64,000 nt of DNA from Parabacteroides chinchillae. Its GTDB lineage: Bacteria; Bacteroidota; Bacteroidia; Bacteroidales; Tannerellaceae. The notes beneath the pieces were generated by a model. That model did not search any database. It was not told the origin of the DNA and was given only the letters and a program-made list of their open reading frames with translations. Location: the NCBI RefSeq assembly GCF_900108035.1, contig NZ_FNVS01000003.1, positions 1-64,000 on the forward strand, in the 5' to 3' direction. Below, piece by piece: positions 50,328 to 58,883 of the stretch. Position 1 is the first letter of the stretch. Every line of letters starts with the position of its first letter. A program made the position numbers and the translations under genes.

Positions 50328-53183
50328 ATGAACAAAAGATTTTCTACTCTTTTGGCTGCCGCTCTGGTAGCCGGTGGACTATCAGCAAGTGCGCAATATG
50401 TTCCTACAGGCGGACATGCAACTGCTATTAAACCCACTGTGAACTATTATCACATTCAGATTAAGGACGCAGCAGTGAATTCTTATTTGGGAGCTACAAC
50501 TCGCGATGGTAAGGATAGTCTTTATCTAATGTCTCCTGTAAAAGGTGATTTCCAGAATGCTTCTGCATTGGATTCTGCTATGTGGCAGGTTGATCTGTCT
50601 GTAGAAACAGACTCTGTATTTTCTTTTGTGAACAAAATTACAAATGCTAAATTAAGTTTTGCAAAAGAAGGAACAGGTATGGTTGCTGATGGCATTTCTA
50701 AATGGGCTTGGAAAGGTACTGATGGCGGTTATATCACTAATGGTAGCTCTTTTAGACTGGATACTTTGAGCTCTGATATAAAAGGCATTCCTGCAGGTAC
50801 TGTAATTTTGTCAAAAGACGGCAAGTTTAATGATAAAGTAGACGGTGTTGTAGCTACAGAATGGATGATTGTGGATGCTGGTACCGAAGTTAAATTGAGT
50901 GCCGATGATTTGAATTCAAATGATGGCGGTTATTTTAAATTGGCATTTGGTGCAGAAGTTGCCGGTAATGTGTTTACTGCTAATAAATTGGAAGCTGTTG
51001 CAGTAAGCGGAACGCAAGCAAAAGCTGCTAACGTAGCTAATAACGAATGGGTTGCTTCTAATGATGGGTTTACGCCGTCAGATTCAGTTATGTTACGTGT
51101 AATAGGAGCAAAAGGTGAAAATAGCCAGTGGACTGGTAAGGCAAATGACACTTTGTTTGTTGTAACAGATACATTGCATTATGCTCCTAATGGCGGTTCA
51201 AATTGGAGTGCACAGTCTGGTTATAAATTTGTTTTAGATACATTAACAAATGAAACGAATGAAAAGGCTCAGTTGACGGCAGGTTCTGATACAATTGCTG
51301 CAGAAGGACGTAATATCTCTTCTTATTTGTTCGCATTTAAAGTGTATAAGAACAGAATTGCAGGTGATTCACTTGTTATTGGTAGCAACGCTTCTGTAAC
51401 GTATGAAAAAGATAATGAAGGTCATACGGATTATATTTATAAGAAGGGAACACAACCTGTCTTGGTAAATGTTTCAACAGATAATACGGGTGCTAAGATT
51501 GTTACTACTTTAGGTGGTACAAGTGCAGCTTCTCTTCCTTTGATTGAATTTCCTCAAGGAACTAAGTTTACAGGTTTGGATGCAACTAAGAAATATTTTA
51601 TTCTATATACAGGTGGCAACAATAAGGATAAATATTATGTAGTTGTTCCGTCTGCTGATAATGAAGGTGCTGTAAAATATGAGGCAGCGGCTTCTCCATT
51701 AGTACCTTCTACTCAATGGGCTGTTAAGAAATTGGCTTCAGGAAATTATACAATTTTCAATCGTGAGTTTGATGGTGTTAAATTCTTAAATGGTAAAGCT
51801 ATTTATGAAGCTGGTGATGCTGGTTATAAGATTTCTGCAGATGACAAGAATACATTTAAGTTTGTTGAAGTAGGTGCAACAGACGAATATGTAGGTTATA
51901 AGTATTTCAAAGATGCTGATTTGGCCAACTTGTCTGTTTCTTTGAACTTTAATACAACATTCGGAGATGATGTTCCTGTTTATATGAAAGATAAAGACTC
52001 TATTCTGTATGCTGCCAAAGGTGAAACTGCTATATCATTTAAGCTTGCAAAAGCTAATGCTGGTGCAGCTACTTATGGCGATGATTTGAAACGTCAGTCT
52101 TATATCTTGAAAGAATTCTTAGGAAATCGTGTCTTAGGTATAGATGCTGCCGGTAACTTAAAATTGACGAATCGTACAAAACAATATGTTGCCAATGATA
52201 TTGCAAATCGTGATACAGTTGCCGTATTATTACGTGCTACTTCTGTTGCTAACAAATATCAGTTGGTTGTATTGAAAGGTAAAGGACAAACTACAAATGA
52301 TGCATTAACGTTTGAATCTGGTGTTCTTGGCTCAGACTCTCTGGTTGCAACTGCTGGTGGTACAGAAGGCAAATTGTTTACTGATAAATTAGGTTCATTG
52401 TTGACAGGTTCATTCTCTGTAGAATTCCCGGATCTTCCTGATTTCGTAAATGTAACAAAAGACAAACCTGCTCATATGGTTATTCGTTCTACAGCTAATA
52501 ATTCATTGGCTATCACAATGGGTGCTAAGGGTGCTGCATTGTTGAAGAGTACAAGCGATTTGAAAGCTGATTCTTATTCAGAAGATAATTTGAAAATGTA
52601 TGTTGATACAGCTAAAATGACGGATGCTGCTAAACCTACTTATTATATCCGCACAACTCAGGGTGTAGATTCTGAAGATGTAGAAGCTGGTGTTGCCAAT
52701 TACTTATCTATTAAAGACGGCAAAGTATCATTCGTTGCAGGAAAGCAGTTTGGTTTGAACGGTGTTGACAGCCTGTTGGTTGGTAACGACAAAGAATATG
52801 CTCCTAAAGCTCAGTTCTTGTTTGCTAACACAAAGACAGAAGGTCAGTATAAGATTTATAATGCAGCTTCTAATAAATATTTAGCTCAGAAAAATGGTGT
52901 AATCGTTGTTGCAGATGTAGACGATGCTTTTCCTTTCACAACAGAAGTAGTTGATACCCCAACCGGCAACGAATCAACAGAAGCTAACACTATCAGTGTA
53001 GTAGCCGGCGAAGGCAACGTAACAGTTTACGGTGCTGCTGGTAAGAAAGTAATCGTATCTAACGTATTAGGTCAGAAGACTACAATCGTTGCAACTTCAG
53101 ACAGTGAAGTGATTGCTGCTCCTCAGGGTGTTGTAATCGTAGCTGTAGAAGGTGAAGCAGCAGTTAAGGCTGTTGTGAAGTAA
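50328..53183 (+). CDS. Phase-variable S-layer-like surface glycoprotein with DUF6383-like C-terminal domain
   Basis: 951 aa. A signal peptide (FSTLLAAALVAGGLSASAQ) is followed by a long beta-rich body with trefoil-like repeats (YYHIQIKDAAVNSYLGA, QYKIYNAASNKYLAQ). The C-terminal about 70 residues (VVAGEGNVTVYGAAGKKVIV onward to the KAVVK end) resemble a DUF6383 / type IX secretion sorting domain. I count 15 sequons of the Bacteroidetes O-glycosylation type D(S/T)(A/I/L/M/T/V). Codon use is uniform and AT-rich, as in highly expressed genes. The start resembles Tannerella/Parabacteroides S-layer proteins, to which I assign it by analogy. Expression depends on the invertible promoter upstream. 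porQ lies upstream. Confidence 0.8.
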   Translation: MNKRFSTLLAAALVAGGLSASAQYVPTGGHATAIKPTVNYYHIQIKDAAVNSYLGATTRDGKDSLYLMSPVKGDFQNASALDSAMWQVDLSVETDSVFSFVNKITNAKLSFAKEGTGMVADGISKWAWKGTDGGYITNGSSFRLDTLSSDIKGIPAGTVILSKDGKFNDKVDGVVATEWMIVDAGTEVKLSADDLNSNDGGYFKLAFGAEVAGNVFTANKLEAVAVSGTQAKAANVANNEWVASNDGFTPSDSVMLRVIGAKGENSQWTGKANDTLFVVTDTLHYAPNGGSNWSAQSGYKFVLDTLTNETNEKAQLTAGSDTIAAEGRNISSYLFAFKVYKNRIAGDSLVIGSNASVTYEKDNEGHTDYIYKKGTQPVLVNVSTDNTGAKIVTTLGGTSAASLPLIEFPQGTKFTGLDATKKYFILYTGGNNKDKYYVVVPSADNEGAVKYEAAASPLVPSTQWAVKKLASGNYTIFNREFDGVKFLNGKAIYEAGDAGYKISADDKNTFKFVEVGATDEYVGYKYFKDADLANLSVSLNFNTTFGDDVPVYMKDKDSILYAAKGETAISFKLAKANAGAATYGDDLKRQSYILKEFLGNRVLGIDAAGNLKLTNRTKQYVANDIANRDTVAVLLRATSVANKYQLVVLKGKGQTTNDALTFESGVLGSDSLVATAGGTEGKLFTDKLGSLLTGSFSVEFPDLPDFVNVTKDKPAHMVIRSTANNSLAITMGAKGAALLKSTSDLKADSYSEDNLKMYVDTAKMTDAAKPTYYIRTTQGVDSEDVEAGVANYLSIKDGKVSFVAGKQFGLNGVDSLLVGNDKEYAPKAQFLFANTKTEGQYKIYNAASNKYLAQKNGVIVVADVDDAFPFTTEVVDTPTGNESTEANTISVVAGEGNVTVYGAAGKKVIVSNVLGQKTTIVATSDSEVIAAPQGVVIVAVEGEAAVKAVVK

Positions 53184-53343
53184 ACAAGACGATTTTTATT
53201 TAAAATAATTTTAATGCTTCATGCGGGGTTAACTCAAGTATCTTGTGATAGGGGAACAAATGAAGCGATATTAATACTAAAGTAATAAAATTAAAGTTTT
53301 GGCTGTTGGTACTTTCGGGAGAAAGGAAGACAGTATGACAAAC

Positions 53344-53379
53344 AAAGGCTCCGGTGGTGTAAGCTGCCGGGGCTTTTTT
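53344..53379 (+). terminator. Terminator of the surface glycoprotein gene
   Basis: GCTCCGG (53348-53354) pairs with CCGGGGC (53367-53373) with one G-T pair, extended by AAAG/TTTT, and is followed by TTTTTT. The 160 bp between the stop codon and this hairpin show nothing else. Confidence 0.7.
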
Positions 53380-53396
53380 ATCGTTGGGATATTTCG

Positions 53397-53405
53397 TATA
53401 TTTGT
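53397..53405 (+). promoter_or_regulatory. -7 box of cmk-ispH operon
   Basis: TATATTTGT fits TAnnTTTG, 24 bp before the cmk ATG and just after the terminator. Confidence 0.55.
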
Positions 53406-53429
53406 ACTTCATTTAAAGGTGAATACAAA

Positions 53430-54122
53430 ATGAAAAAGATAGTTATTGCAATAGACGGATTTTCTTCTTGCGGCAAAAGCACAATGGCAAAAGACTTGGC
53501 TAAAGAAATAGGATATACATATATTGATACGGGAGCTATGTACCGGGCTGTCACTTTATACAGCATTCAGCAAGGTTTTTTCTCCGGCAACCGGCTTGAT
53601 GAAGAAAAGTTGAGAACTTCGATGGATACAATTCGTATTACCCAACGTTTCAATTCTGAAACAGGACGTTCCGATACTTTTCTGAATGGGGTAAATGTAG
53701 AAAATGAGATCCGGAGCATGGAAGTGGCAGGTAAGGTTAGTTTGATAGCAGCACTGCCGTTTGTGAGACATGCCATGGTTCCGTTGCAGCAAAAAATGGG
53801 AGAGGAGAAAGGTGTTGTAATGGATGGCAGGGATATAGGGACAGTGGTATATCCTGATGCCGAGTTGAAGATATTTGTAACGGCCTCTCCTGAAATACGT
53901 GCTCAGCGCCGTTTGGATGAATTAAAGGCAAAGGGTGATACCAAATCTACCTTCGAGGATGTATTGCTTAATGTCAAAGAGCGTGATGAAATAGATTCAA
54001 CCCGTAAAGAAGGTCCGTTGCGTCAGGCCGAAGATGCTTTGGTTCTGGATAATTCTTACATGACTATTCCTGAGCAAAAGCTATGGTTGTTGCAACAATT
54101 CCATAATGTTGCCGGTTCTTAA
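53430..54122 (+). CDS. cmk: Cytidylate kinase
   Basis: Phosphorylates CMP and dCMP. The P-loop is [19 protein letters not shown], followed by [14 protein letters not shown], the CMP-site [20 protein letters not shown] and the LID segment [13 protein letters not shown]. At 230 aa it has the usual length. It is the first gene of cmk-ispH (19-bp gap). Confidence 0.97.
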   Translation: MKKIVIAIDGFSSCGKSTMAKDLAKEIGYTYIDTGAMYRAVTLYSIQQGFFSGNRLDEEKLRTSMDTIRITQRFNSETGRSDTFLNGVNVENEIRSMEVAGKVSLIAALPFVRHAMVPLQQKMGEEKGVVMDGRDIGTVVYPDAELKIFVTASPEIRAQRRLDELKAKGDTKSTFEDVLLNVKERDEIDSTRKEGPLRQAEDALVLDNSYMTIPEQKLWLLQQFHNVAGS

Positions 54123-54141
54123 CAATCAATTGTCTGCAAAA

Positions 54142-55014
54142 ATGTTGGAAGTAGAGATAGATAAGAGTTCCGGTTTTTGTTTTGGTGTGGTTACTGCCAT
54201 AGAAAGTGCTGAAAGGGAATTGAACAATACGGACATTTTGTATTGTTTGGGTGATATTGTGCATAATAGCCTGGAAGTTGAACGTCTTCGTGAGATGGGA
54301 TTGCAAACGATAGAACATGACGAGTTTGCCCGGCTGAAAGGGAAGAAAGTATTACTTCGTGCCCATGGCGAGCCTCCTTCTACGTATGAAATGGCTGTGC
54401 AAAACAATATAACGATTGTAGACGCTACTTGTCCGGTAGTATTACAATTACAACGTAAAATCCATAAGTATTATATTGAGACGCGGGCCGATAATATTCA
54501 GCTGGTAATTTATGGAAAAAAAGGCCATGCCGAGGTGAACGGTCTGGTTGGTCAAACTGAAGGAACGGCTATTGTTGTTGAAAAGGTGGAAGATTTGGAT
54601 AAACTGGATTTTGACCGGGGCATTTGTTTGTTTTCGCAGACTACCAAATCTTTGGATGGTTTTCGCAATGTGGTGGCCGAAATACAAAAACGAATAGCCG
54701 ACGGAGTGACCTTTAAATATTTTGATACGATTTGCCGCCAGGTAGCCAATCGTTTACCCAATATAAAAGCATTTGCATCCAGCCATGATTGGGTTTATTT
54801 TGTTGCCGGAAAGAAAAGTTCAAACGGAAAGATGTTGTTTGAAGAATGCCGGAAGGCAAACCCTAACTCATTGTTTATATCCGAAGCGGAAGAGATTACA
54901 GAACCGTTACCGGAAGGCGTGAAACGTGTAGGCGTATGTGGCGCCACATCTACACCTAAGTGGTTAATGGAAAAGGTAGCCGAAAGGATCAAGGAATTGA
55001 ATGCTAAGGGATGA
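54142..55014 (+). CDS. ispH: 4-hydroxy-3-methylbut-2-enyl diphosphate reductase
   Basis: Last enzyme of the MEP isoprenoid pathway, carrying a 4Fe-4S cluster. The three cluster cysteines are visible in SSGFCFGV, DATCPVV and DTICRQV; active-site residues are in LRAHGEPP and GATSTPKW. It is 290 aa from MLEVEIDKSSG. The frame opens 12 codons earlier, but that would overlap cmk. Its product feeds uppS and the polyprenyl synthetase encoded elsewhere in the window. Confidence 0.97.
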   Translation: MLEVEIDKSSGFCFGVVTAIESAERELNNTDILYCLGDIVHNSLEVERLREMGLQTIEHDEFARLKGKKVLLRAHGEPPSTYEMAVQNNITIVDATCPVVLQLQRKIHKYYIETRADNIQLVIYGKKGHAEVNGLVGQTEGTAIVVEKVEDLDKLDFDRGICLFSQTTKSLDGFRNVVAEIQKRIADGVTFKYFDTICRQVANRLPNIKAFASSHDWVYFVAGKKSSNGKMLFEECRKANPNSLFISEAEEITEPLPEGVKRVGVCGATSTPKWLMEKVAERIKELNAKG

Positions 55015-55075
55015 TAAAATGATTAAGATTATATGAAGTTTCGTGGAAAAGGATAGCATGTTGGCTTTTATTTAT

Positions 55076-55084
55076 TACTTTTGC
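55076..55084 (+). promoter_or_regulatory. -7 box of pfkA
   Basis: TACTTTTGC fits TAnnTTTG, 27 bp before the ATG at 55112. Confidence 0.55.
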
Positions 55085-55111
55085 CACGAACAATTAAAAT
55101 AAAAAGACGCT

Positions 55112-56092
55112 ATGTCTACAGTTAAGTGTATAGGTATTTTAACATCCGGAGGCGATGCTCCCGGAATGAATGCAGCCATTCGTGCAGTAACACGTTCCGC
55201 TATATATAATGGAATGGCTGTGAAAGGCATATATCGTGGATTCAAAGGATTGATAACAGATGAAATCGCAGAGTTTAAGACTTCCAATGTAAGTAATATC
55301 ATTCAGCGGGGCGGTACAATTCTTAAAACAGCCCGTTGCGACGAATTTAAAACTCCGGAAGGCCGTAAGCAAGCATATGATAAATTGAAAGAACATGGCA
55401 TTGAAGCATTAGTGGCTATCGGTGGTGATGGAACATTGACTGGTGCACGTATCTTTGCCCAGGAGTTTGATTTGCCGGTTATCGGTTTGCCAGGTACTAT
55501 TGACAACGATTTATATGGTACGGATGTTACCATCGGTTATGATACAGCCTTGAATACTATCATGGAGTGTGTAGATAAAATACGTGATACAGCTACGTCA
55601 CATGATCGTTTGTTCTTTGTTGAGGTAATGGGCCGTGATGCGGGTTTCCTTGCATTGAACGGGGCTATAGCTTCAGGTGCGGAAGCGGCAATTATACCGG
55701 AAATATCTTTGGAAAAAGACCAGTTGGCCGAAATGATAGAGACTGGTTTCCGTAAATCTAAAAACAGTAGTATTGTGCTGGTTGCCGAAAGTGAAGTAAC
55801 GGGCGGTGCTATAGGTGTTGCAGAGCGTGTCAAAAAAGAATATCCTCAGTTTGATGTGCGTGTTTCTATTCTGGGGCATTTGCAGCGTGGCGGTTCCCCT
55901 TCTGCACAGGACCGTATTTTGGCAACACGTATGGGGGTAGCTGCTATCGATGCTTTGTTGGACGATCAGCGTAATGTTATGATGGGTATCCAGAATGACC
56001 AGATAGTCTACGTTCCGTTCTCGAAAGCTATTAAAAATGATAAACCAATAAACCGCGACTTGCTGAATACGTTGCGGGTTGCATCAATCTAA
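55112..56092 (+). CDS. pfkA: ATP-dependent 6-phosphofructokinase
   Basis: Phosphorylates fructose 6-phosphate in glycolysis. 326 aa with [17 protein letters not shown], the GGDGTLTGA nucleotide motif (the Gly after the first Asp favours ATP over pyrophosphate), the catalytic [11 protein letters not shown] and the substrate loop [12 protein letters not shown]. It is a single-gene unit with promoter box and terminator. Confidence 0.97.
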   Translation: MSTVKCIGILTSGGDAPGMNAAIRAVTRSAIYNGMAVKGIYRGFKGLITDEIAEFKTSNVSNIIQRGGTILKTARCDEFKTPEGRKQAYDKLKEHGIEALVAIGGDGTLTGARIFAQEFDLPVIGLPGTIDNDLYGTDVTIGYDTALNTIMECVDKIRDTATSHDRLFFVEVMGRDAGFLALNGAIASGAEAAIIPEISLEKDQLAEMIETGFRKSKNSSIVLVAESEVTGGAIGVAERVKKEYPQFDVRVSILGHLQRGGSPSAQDRILATRMGVAAIDALLDDQRNVMMGIQNDQIVYVPFSKAIKNDKPINRDLLNTLRVASI

Positions 56093-56094
56093 AT

Positions 56095-56129
56095 AAAAAA
56101 GCCTCAGGGTAAATCCTGAGGCTTTTTTA
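56095..56129. terminator. Bidirectional terminator between pfkA and meaB
   Basis: GCCTCAGG (56101-56108) and CCTGAGGC (56115-56122) form a perfect stem with A6 before and T6 after, active in both directions. Confidence 0.9.
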
Positions 56130-56148
56130 TTTGGTATCTGAACTTGTC

Positions 56149-57252
56149 TTATTTATTTGTCCCTTTCAGGTTGTCTAAGAATAAATCCATCATCTTTTTT
56201 GCTGCTATGAAAGAACTGATTTTATTATTTAATACCTGCTTTTCCGTTGTTTCCAGCATGCTTTCTACAGCCGGGTTGTGATAGAATGTATCCCGTAATG
56301 TATCATTGATACTTTCATACATCCAATACTTCGCTTGCTCGTTTCGCTTGAAATAGAAATATCCGTTCTTTTTAGTGAAAGCCATATATTCGCCTACCAT
56401 ATCCCAAATCTCTTTGATTCCTAAATTATAATAACCGGAATAGGTCAATACTTTGGGAAACCATCCTGATTCGGCTGGCGGAAAAAGATGTAAGGCATTG
56501 CGGAATTGTGCGGCTGCTAAGTTTGCTTTGTCAATGTTGTCTCCATCCGCTTTGTTGATAATAATACCATCTGCCATTTCCATGATACCGCGTTTAATAC
56601 CCTGAAGTTCGTCGCCTGTACCTGATAACTGGATTAACAGAAAGAAATCTACCATGGAGTGAACGGCTGTTTCACTTTGGCCAACCCCGACTGTTTCTAC
56701 AAAGACTGTGTCGAAACCGGCAGCCTCGCATAAAACGATTGTTTCACGGGTTTTACGGGCAACTCCTCCTAACGAACCGGCCGACGGTGAAGGACGGATG
56801 AATGCGTTTTTCTCTCTGGATAGAGCTTCCATGCGGGTTTTGTCTCCTAATATACTTCCTTTGGAGCGCTCGCTGCTTGGGTCGATGGCTAGTACCGCCA
56901 GCTTGCGCCCTTCGTTTATCAGGTGCATTCCAAAAGAATCGATAGACGTGCTTTTTCCGGCTCCCGGTACTCCCGTTATACCGATACGAACTGACTTTCC
57001 TGCGTGGGAAAGACATTTCTCAATAATTTCTTGCGCTATCTTCTGATGTTCGTGTTTTGAGCTTTCAACCAAGGTTACTGCCTGGCTTAATATGGTGATA
57101 TTTCCTTTTAGGATACCTTCTACATACTCGGATACGGTATATTGTTTACGTTGCAAACGTTTCTTCATATAAGGATTTACAGTCGGAACGTCGGCTACGC
57201 CTTGGTTTACTTTTAATCCTTTATATAAATCGTTGTTTTCGGGATGTTCCAT
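56149..57252 (-). CDS. meaB: Methylmalonyl-CoA mutase-associated GTPase MeaB
   Basis: G-protein chaperone that loads and protects the B12-dependent methylmalonyl-CoA mutase. 367 aa with P-loop IGITGVPGAGKSTSID, the Mg/switch DPSSERSKGSILGDKTRM, FVETVGVGQSE and NKADGDN base-recognition motif. The mutase itself is not in the window. In Bacteroidetes the pair serves propionate formation. Confidence 0.96.
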   Translation of the reverse strand: MEHPENNDLYKGLKVNQGVADVPTVNPYMKKRLQRKQYTVSEYVEGILKGNITILSQAVTLVESSKHEHQKIAQEIIEKCLSHAGKSVRIGITGVPGAGKSTSIDSFGMHLINEGRKLAVLAIDPSSERSKGSILGDKTRMEALSREKNAFIRPSPSAGSLGGVARKTRETIVLCEAAGFDTVFVETVGVGQSETAVHSMVDFFLLIQLSGTGDELQGIKRGIMEMADGIIINKADGDNIDKANLAAAQFRNALHLFPPAESGWFPKVLTYSGYYNLGIKEIWDMVGEYMAFTKKNGYFYFKRNEQAKYWMYESINDTLRDTFYHNPAVESMLETTEKQVLNNKISSFIAAKKMMDLFLDNLKGTNK

Positions 57253-57290
57253 ATAGATAATTATTTAATGTGTCGCAACACATTGTTTTA

Positions 57291-58400
57291 TTATTTCTGA
57301 GCTGTTATTTTAATCAGACGTACCGGACCGTTCGGGTCGTTACAAACGATATTGATAAGGGCTTCCAGCTTCGCTTTTATTTCACGGGGACGAATTGTGA
57401 CTTTATAGGTTGCCGTTTCTCCCGGTTTAATTTCTTTTTTACCTCCTGATATGTCTATCAACTCGTCATCGCAGCTTGCGCTATAAATAACAAGAGTGGA
57501 TTTACCATTGTTCGTAATATCGAATGTTCCGGTTATTTTAGCTTTAATCAGAGGTAGAATGCTCCCTTTCTCCGGAAGTTTACCAAAATCCAGCAATGTT
57601 CCTGAAAGTTGGGCTACGGGAGCCTGTGCTTTTTCTGCTGCGGAAAGCTTTGTGAAATTGTCAACAATGTTTGCTGCAATATGAATTTTGTCGGAAACTT
57701 CTTTTTGGCCGATAGAGGCTACTTCCAATGGAATATCGGTTGTGATACGTCCTTTTCTTTTGGCTGCACCGGCATTCAGAAGGAAGGTGATCTCTCCGGT
57801 CTCTTCGGGTTGCAATGTTGCCGGCTGAACGTTTACTGTTAAATAATGAGGCACTTTGCCTACATGTATTGTCAGTGATGTTTTACCGTTATTTGTAATA
57901 TTGATTTTTTCTCCCAATATTTCTTCCGGCCGTACGGTATTATACAGGATTGTTTTGGAAGTTAATTTCAAATCTCCTATTGAATACGGATAAGAAAAGA
58001 CAGGATTTGAAGGTTTAGGCGTAACATTTCCTTTGATAGCAAGGGAGTAACTGCCTTTCTTACCATTGCTGAATATCGAAATTGTTTTGTAAAACGGACC
58101 CGGACGGCCTTTGGGATTGTAGGTTACTTTTACTTCTCCTGTTTTGCCCGGGGCGATAGGTTCTTTTGTCCATTCAGGTTGGGTACATCCGCAAGATGCA
58201 GTTATACGGGTGATAACGAGCGGGCTGTTTCCTGTATTTTTTATAGTAAAAATATGACTTGCCAACCCTTCGGCTTCGGCTATTGTCCCGAAGTTGTAGG
58301 TTAGCTCGTCTGCGCTGATAATTGGATTATTCTGGGCTTTGGCCGAGACAAAAAGCAGCGTACTGATAAAAATAAGAACAATCTTTTTGACGTTCAGCAT
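57291..58400 (-). CDS. DUF1573 domain-containing exported protein (long form)
   Basis: 369 aa with a signal peptide (IVLIFISTLLFVSAKAQ). The first about 100 mature residues are a DUF1573 domain (YNFGTIAEAEGLASHIFTIKN, ASCGCTQPEWTKEPI), an immunoglobulin-like ASPM/SPD-2/Hydin-type fold. Two more Ig-like stretches follow (LTSKTILYNTVRPEE, LLDFGKLPEKGS). The function of the family is unknown. Its first domain is strongly similar to the next, shorter protein. The gap to that gene is 27 bp. Confidence 0.9.
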   Translation of the reverse strand: MLNVKKIVLIFISTLLFVSAKAQNNPIISADELTYNFGTIAEAEGLASHIFTIKNTGNSPLVITRITASCGCTQPEWTKEPIAPGKTGEVKVTYNPKGRPGPFYKTISIFSNGKKGSYSLAIKGNVTPKPSNPVFSYPYSIGDLKLTSKTILYNTVRPEEILGEKINITNNGKTSLTIHVGKVPHYLTVNVQPATLQPEETGEITFLLNAGAAKRKGRITTDIPLEVASIGQKEVSDKIHIAANIVDNFTKLSAAEKAQAPVAQLSGTLLDFGKLPEKGSILPLIKAKITGTFDITNNGKSTLVIYSASCDDELIDISGGKKEIKPGETATYKVTIRPREIKAKLEALINIVCNDPNGPVRLIKITAQK

Positions 58401-58427
58401 TTCTTGCTTTTGGTTTAACTGGTTTTA

Positions 58428-58805
58428 TTATTCTACATTACCCCGGATAGTTAGTATATAACTACCTGTTTTGCCATTGCTGTAAACAGAAATTGTTTTT
58501 GCAAAAGGACCGGGACGTCCGGCCGGATCGTATGTGATTTTAATGTTGCCAGACTTACCGGGAGCAATCGGCTCCTTTGTCCATTCAGGGGTTGTACATC
58601 CGCAAGATGCTATTACGCGAGTGATTACCAGAGGGGCATCTCCTGTATTTGATATCTGGAAGGTATGGGAAACCTTTCCGTTGGCTTCTTTTATGTCTCC
58701 GAAATCATGTGTTGTTGTTTCTGCTGAGATGACAGCTTTCTGCTGGGCAGAAGCTATACCTGTAGCTAGCAAAATCGCCATAAAAATAAAAATAATCTGT
58801 TTCAT
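58428..58805 (-). CDS. DUF1573 domain-containing exported protein (short form)
   Basis: 125 aa: a signal peptide (FMAILLATGIASAQ) plus one DUF1573 domain (HDFGDIKEANGKVSHTFQIS, ASCGCTTPEWTKEPI). The core runs nearly residue by residue with the N-terminal domain of the downstream paralogue, which suggests a local duplication. It is the first gene of a two-gene unit with its own TATATTTGC box. Confidence 0.92.
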   Translation of the reverse strand: MKQIIFIFMAILLATGIASAQQKAVISAETTTHDFGDIKEANGKVSHTFQISNTGDAPLVITRVIASCGCTTPEWTKEPIAPGKSGNIKITYDPAGRPGPFAKTISVYSNGKTGSYILTIRGNVE

Positions 58806-58835
58806 CTTTCTTTTTACTTTAATGTTGTTTATGGG

Positions 58836-58844
58836 GCAAATATA
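58836..58844 (-). promoter_or_regulatory. -7 box of DUF1573 pair
   Basis: TATATTTGC on the - strand lies 30 bp before the start at 58805. Confidence 0.55.
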
Positions 58845-58849
58845 AAGAT

Positions 58850-58881
58850 TTAATGGTTAATGGCGCACCATTAACCATTAA
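58850..58881 (-). terminator. Perfect 14-bp hairpin after the alpha-2-macroglobulin gene
   Basis: TTAATGGTTAATGG (58850-58863) and CCATTAACCATTAA (58868-58881) form a perfect stem with loop CGCA, 2 bp after the stop codon. No long T-run follows. Its closeness to the next promoter could also make it an operator. Confidence 0.55.
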
Positions 58882-58883
58882 TA

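Noticed and set aside
50328-53183. Transcription of the glycoprotein gene in the present orientation
   Set aside because: The only consensus promoter in the upstream region points the other way, and I see no rightward TAnnTTTG box up to the start codon.
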